A stretch of 64,000 nt of DNA, from NCBI RefSeq assembly GCF_905171765.1, contig NC_053392.1, positions 504,476,556-504,540,555 on the forward strand. Direction: 5' to 3'. The notes under the pieces are model-generated. The model saw only the letters and a program-made list of their open reading frames with translations. It did not search any database and was not told the origin of the DNA. Position numbers and translations under genes: made by a program. How positions within the stretch are numbered: the first letter of the stretch is position 1; the number at the start of each line of letters is the position of its first letter. The stretch comes from Bufo bufo. Its lineage: Eukaryota > Chordata > Amphibia > Anura > Bufonidae. Positions 61,721 to 64,000 of this stretch are shown in pieces.

Positions 61721-64000
61721 GTACCCCCCCTTTTACGAGGGGCCACCGGACCCAAGATTTCAGGCGATGGCTTTTCAGGGTGTTCTAAATGAAATTTACG
61801 AACAAGTCTAGGAGCATGAACCTCCCTGGCAGGTACCCAAGATCTCTCTTCAGGTCCATACCCCTTCCAGTGAATCAGGTACTGCAAGGAATTACGCACC
61901 TTCCTGACATCCACTATTTTAGACACCACATACTCGACAGCATCATTAACAAGAACCGGCGGAGGCGAGGCTTTTGATGGTACTACCGGTTCAAAATATT
62001 TTTTAAGCAGAGATTTATGGAACACATTATGAATGTGGAATGACTCAGGCAGCTCCAACCTAAAAGATACTGGGTTAATCACTTCCGTGATCTTATATGG
62101 TCCAATAAAACGAGGAGCTAATTTTTTAGAAGCTACCTTGAGAGATAGATTCTTGGAGGACAACCATACTTTATCCCCAACCTGAAAGTTTACCCCCCTT
62201 GAACATCTCCTATCGGCCTTGAGTTTTTGAGAACATTGAGCCTTTTCTAGGTTCGATTGAACCCGGGCCCAAACTGTGCACAGTTCGGAGGAGAGTTTAT
62301 CCGCTTCAGGGTTAGAGGAGGAGACGGACGACCCAGAATGAAAACGGGGATGAAAACCATGGTTACAAAAGAAAGGGGAGACCCCAGCAGAAGAATTGAC
62401 ACGGTTATTCAAAGCAAATTCAGCCAACGGAAGGAATTTGACCCATAATTGCTGGTCATCAGCAACATACAACCTCAAGAATTGTTCCACAGACTGATTA
62501 AGGCGTTCAGTCTGCCCATTACTCTCAGGATGGTAGGCGGAAGAAAAAGACAATTAAATTTTACATCTTTGACAGAAGGCCCTCCAGAATTTGGAGACAA
62601 ACTGCACACCCCTGTCAGAAACAATATTTTCCGGGATGCCATGTAAACGAACAATCTCTCTCACAAAAATAGATGCCAGGGTTTTAGTATTCGGAAGTTT
62701 AGACAGGGGAATGAAATGAACCATCTTTCTAAACCTATCGACCACTACCCAAACCACAGTCTTACCCTCCGCCAGCGGTAGGTCAGTTATAAAGTCCATC
62801 GAGATATGGGACCAGGGTCTACTGGGAATGGGTAGGGGTCGTAGGTTACCAGCAGGGCGAGTCCTAGGTGTCTTGGACCTGGCACAAACCTCACAGGCTG
62901 ACACGTAGGACTTGACATCCCTGGTTAGAGTGGGCCACCAATAAGATCTAGAAACCAGATCCTTAGTGCCCTCAACACCCGGATTTCCACAAAAGGCAGA
63001 ATCGTGACACTCACCCAACAGCTGGAGACGAAATTGTACGGGAACAAACAACTTATCTATTGGGGTGGATACCGGTGCCAGATGTTGTTCAGACCTAATG
63101 CGAGCCGAGATATCCTGGGTAAGAGCTGCTAAGAAGATTTTTGCTGGTAGGATGGATTCAGGTGGTACCTCAGTAGGTTGAAAAGCCTGGAAGCTCCGAG
63201 ATAATGCGTCCGCCTTCACATTTTTACTTCCCGGCCTGAACGTGATGGAAAAATCAAAACGAGTAAAAAACAGAGCCCATCTGGCTTGACGGGGATTCAA
63301 CCTCTTAGCAGACTCGAGAAACATAAGGTTTTTATGGTCAGTGACAACAGTTACACAATGTCTTGCCCCCTCCAGGAAATGCCTCTACTCCTCAAATGCC
63401 CATTTAATGGCCAGCAGCTCCCTATTCCCTATGTCGTAGTTTCTCTCCGTGGGAGAGAATTTCCTGGAGAAGAAGGCACATGGTCTCAGATTAGTGAGGC
63501 TAGCAGGACCTTGTGAAAGGACTGCTCCTACGCCGTCCTCGGACGCATCCACCTCCACAATAAAAGGTCTCTCCTGATCAGGCTGGATCAGAATGGGAGC
63601 GCTACTAAATGCCTCTTTTAATTTTTCAAATGAAGAAATGGCCTCAGTAGACCAATTCTCCAAATCCGCCCCTTTCTTAGTAAGGTCGGTCAACGGTTTA
63701 GCAATTACGGAAAAATTCATAATAAATTTACGATAGTAATTGGCGAAACCTAAGAACCGTTGTAAGGCCTTTAAGGATGAAGGTCTTACCCATTCCTTAA
63801 TTGCTAGTACCTTACCAGGATCCATCTTGAAGGCGTGAGGAGTCAGAACATGCCCTAGAAACAGAATCTCCTGTACACCAAAGACACATTTCTCTTGTTT
63901 AGCGGATAGCTGATTCTCCCTCAACACCTCTAATACTTGTTTAACATGAGACACATGGGATTCGAAGTCAGGAGAGAATATCAAAATGTCGTCAAGATAG
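61663..64000 (-). pseudogene. Ty3/gypsy chromovirus-type pol (partial, two nonsense codons)
   Basis: One continuous reading frame runs from the window edge to a stop at 61663. In order it carries RT (YLDDIL at the edge, FLGFANYYRKFI), RNase H (DASEDGVGAVLSQ, ELLAIKWAF), an integrase zinc region (CHDSAFCGNPG ... CEVCAR), the DDE core (ISMDFITDLP, VSDRGVQF, AYHPESNGQTERLNQ), a GPY-like region (APRFIGPYKI) and a C-terminal chromodomain (VVSKIVDVRKVRNSLQYLIH, WKGYGPEERSWVP). Two in-frame stops interrupt it: TAG at 63385-63387 (RNase H) and TAA at 62554-62556 (integrase core). The frame is otherwise intact, so this is a recently decayed copy. The RT N terminus, protease and gag are outside the window. 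Confidence 0.93.

Noticed and set aside
1..64000. Bacterial-type operons, riboswitches, phage or toxin-antitoxin modules
   Set aside because: Spliced vertebrate gene structure, vertebrate MITEs and retrotransposons account for the window; no prokaryotic gene organisation is present.

Overview
The window looks like a piece of an anuran amphibian (frog or toad) genome. It holds one spliced vertebrate gene with long introns, and almost all remaining DNA is DNA-transposon MITEs of kinds abundant in frog genomes: TTAAAGG-ended T2-like elements, hAT elements with 8-bp target duplications, and PIF/Harbinger-like elements with TWA duplications. A Ngaro-type tyrosine-recombinase retrotransposon and a chromodomain Ty3/gypsy element are also present. 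The species cannot be named from sequence alone.

Gene: the minus strand from about 41.3 kb down to about 3.5 kb carries entpd6 (ectonucleoside triphosphate diphosphohydrolase 6, CD39L2). Thirteen coding exons with GT-AG borders join in a single frame without any correction, giving a 428-residue protein with an N-terminal membrane anchor and the five apyrase conserved regions. A probable 5' untranslated exon (donor at 41271/41272) lies in a GC-rich, CpG-rich block that should hold the promoter. Joined to the next exon it forms a 25-codon upstream ORF that stops 10 nt before the main ATG. The last exon runs into a candidate 3' UTR with an AATAAA signal at 3534-3539.

Introns and 3' flank (1-41 kb): many MITEs, several with exact target-site duplications, plus minisatellites (21-bp, 81-bp, G-rich ~35-bp) and microsatellites. 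Nesting is frequent: hAT in T2 at 19.6 kb, and Harbinger in hAT in T2 at 24.9-27.5 kb. Elements with different termini share internal sequence modules.

5' flank (41.6-64 kb): a run of Harbinger-like MITEs (41.8-44.6 kb) including a ~1.2-kb inverted repeat; a T2 element beside a Harbinger element interrupted by a 1.8-kb hAT element (45.8-48.6 kb); a nearly complete Ngaro element on the minus strand (49.6-55.5 kb); more MITEs (55.7-61 kb); then the 3' part of a Ty3/gypsy chromovirus-type element (61.0-64.0 kb, continuing past the window).

The Ngaro element is the most interesting part. Its split direct repeats follow the A1-ORFs-B1-A2-B2 pattern. Its gag-like frame ends in TGA CTA and the reverse-transcriptase frame continues in the same phase, which suggests programmed stop readthrough. 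Its 5' leader carries about 12 phased ~30-bp copies of a 15-bp dyad motif. Two single-nucleotide frame breaks (RT and recombinase) suggest this copy is inactive, unless they are assembly errors.
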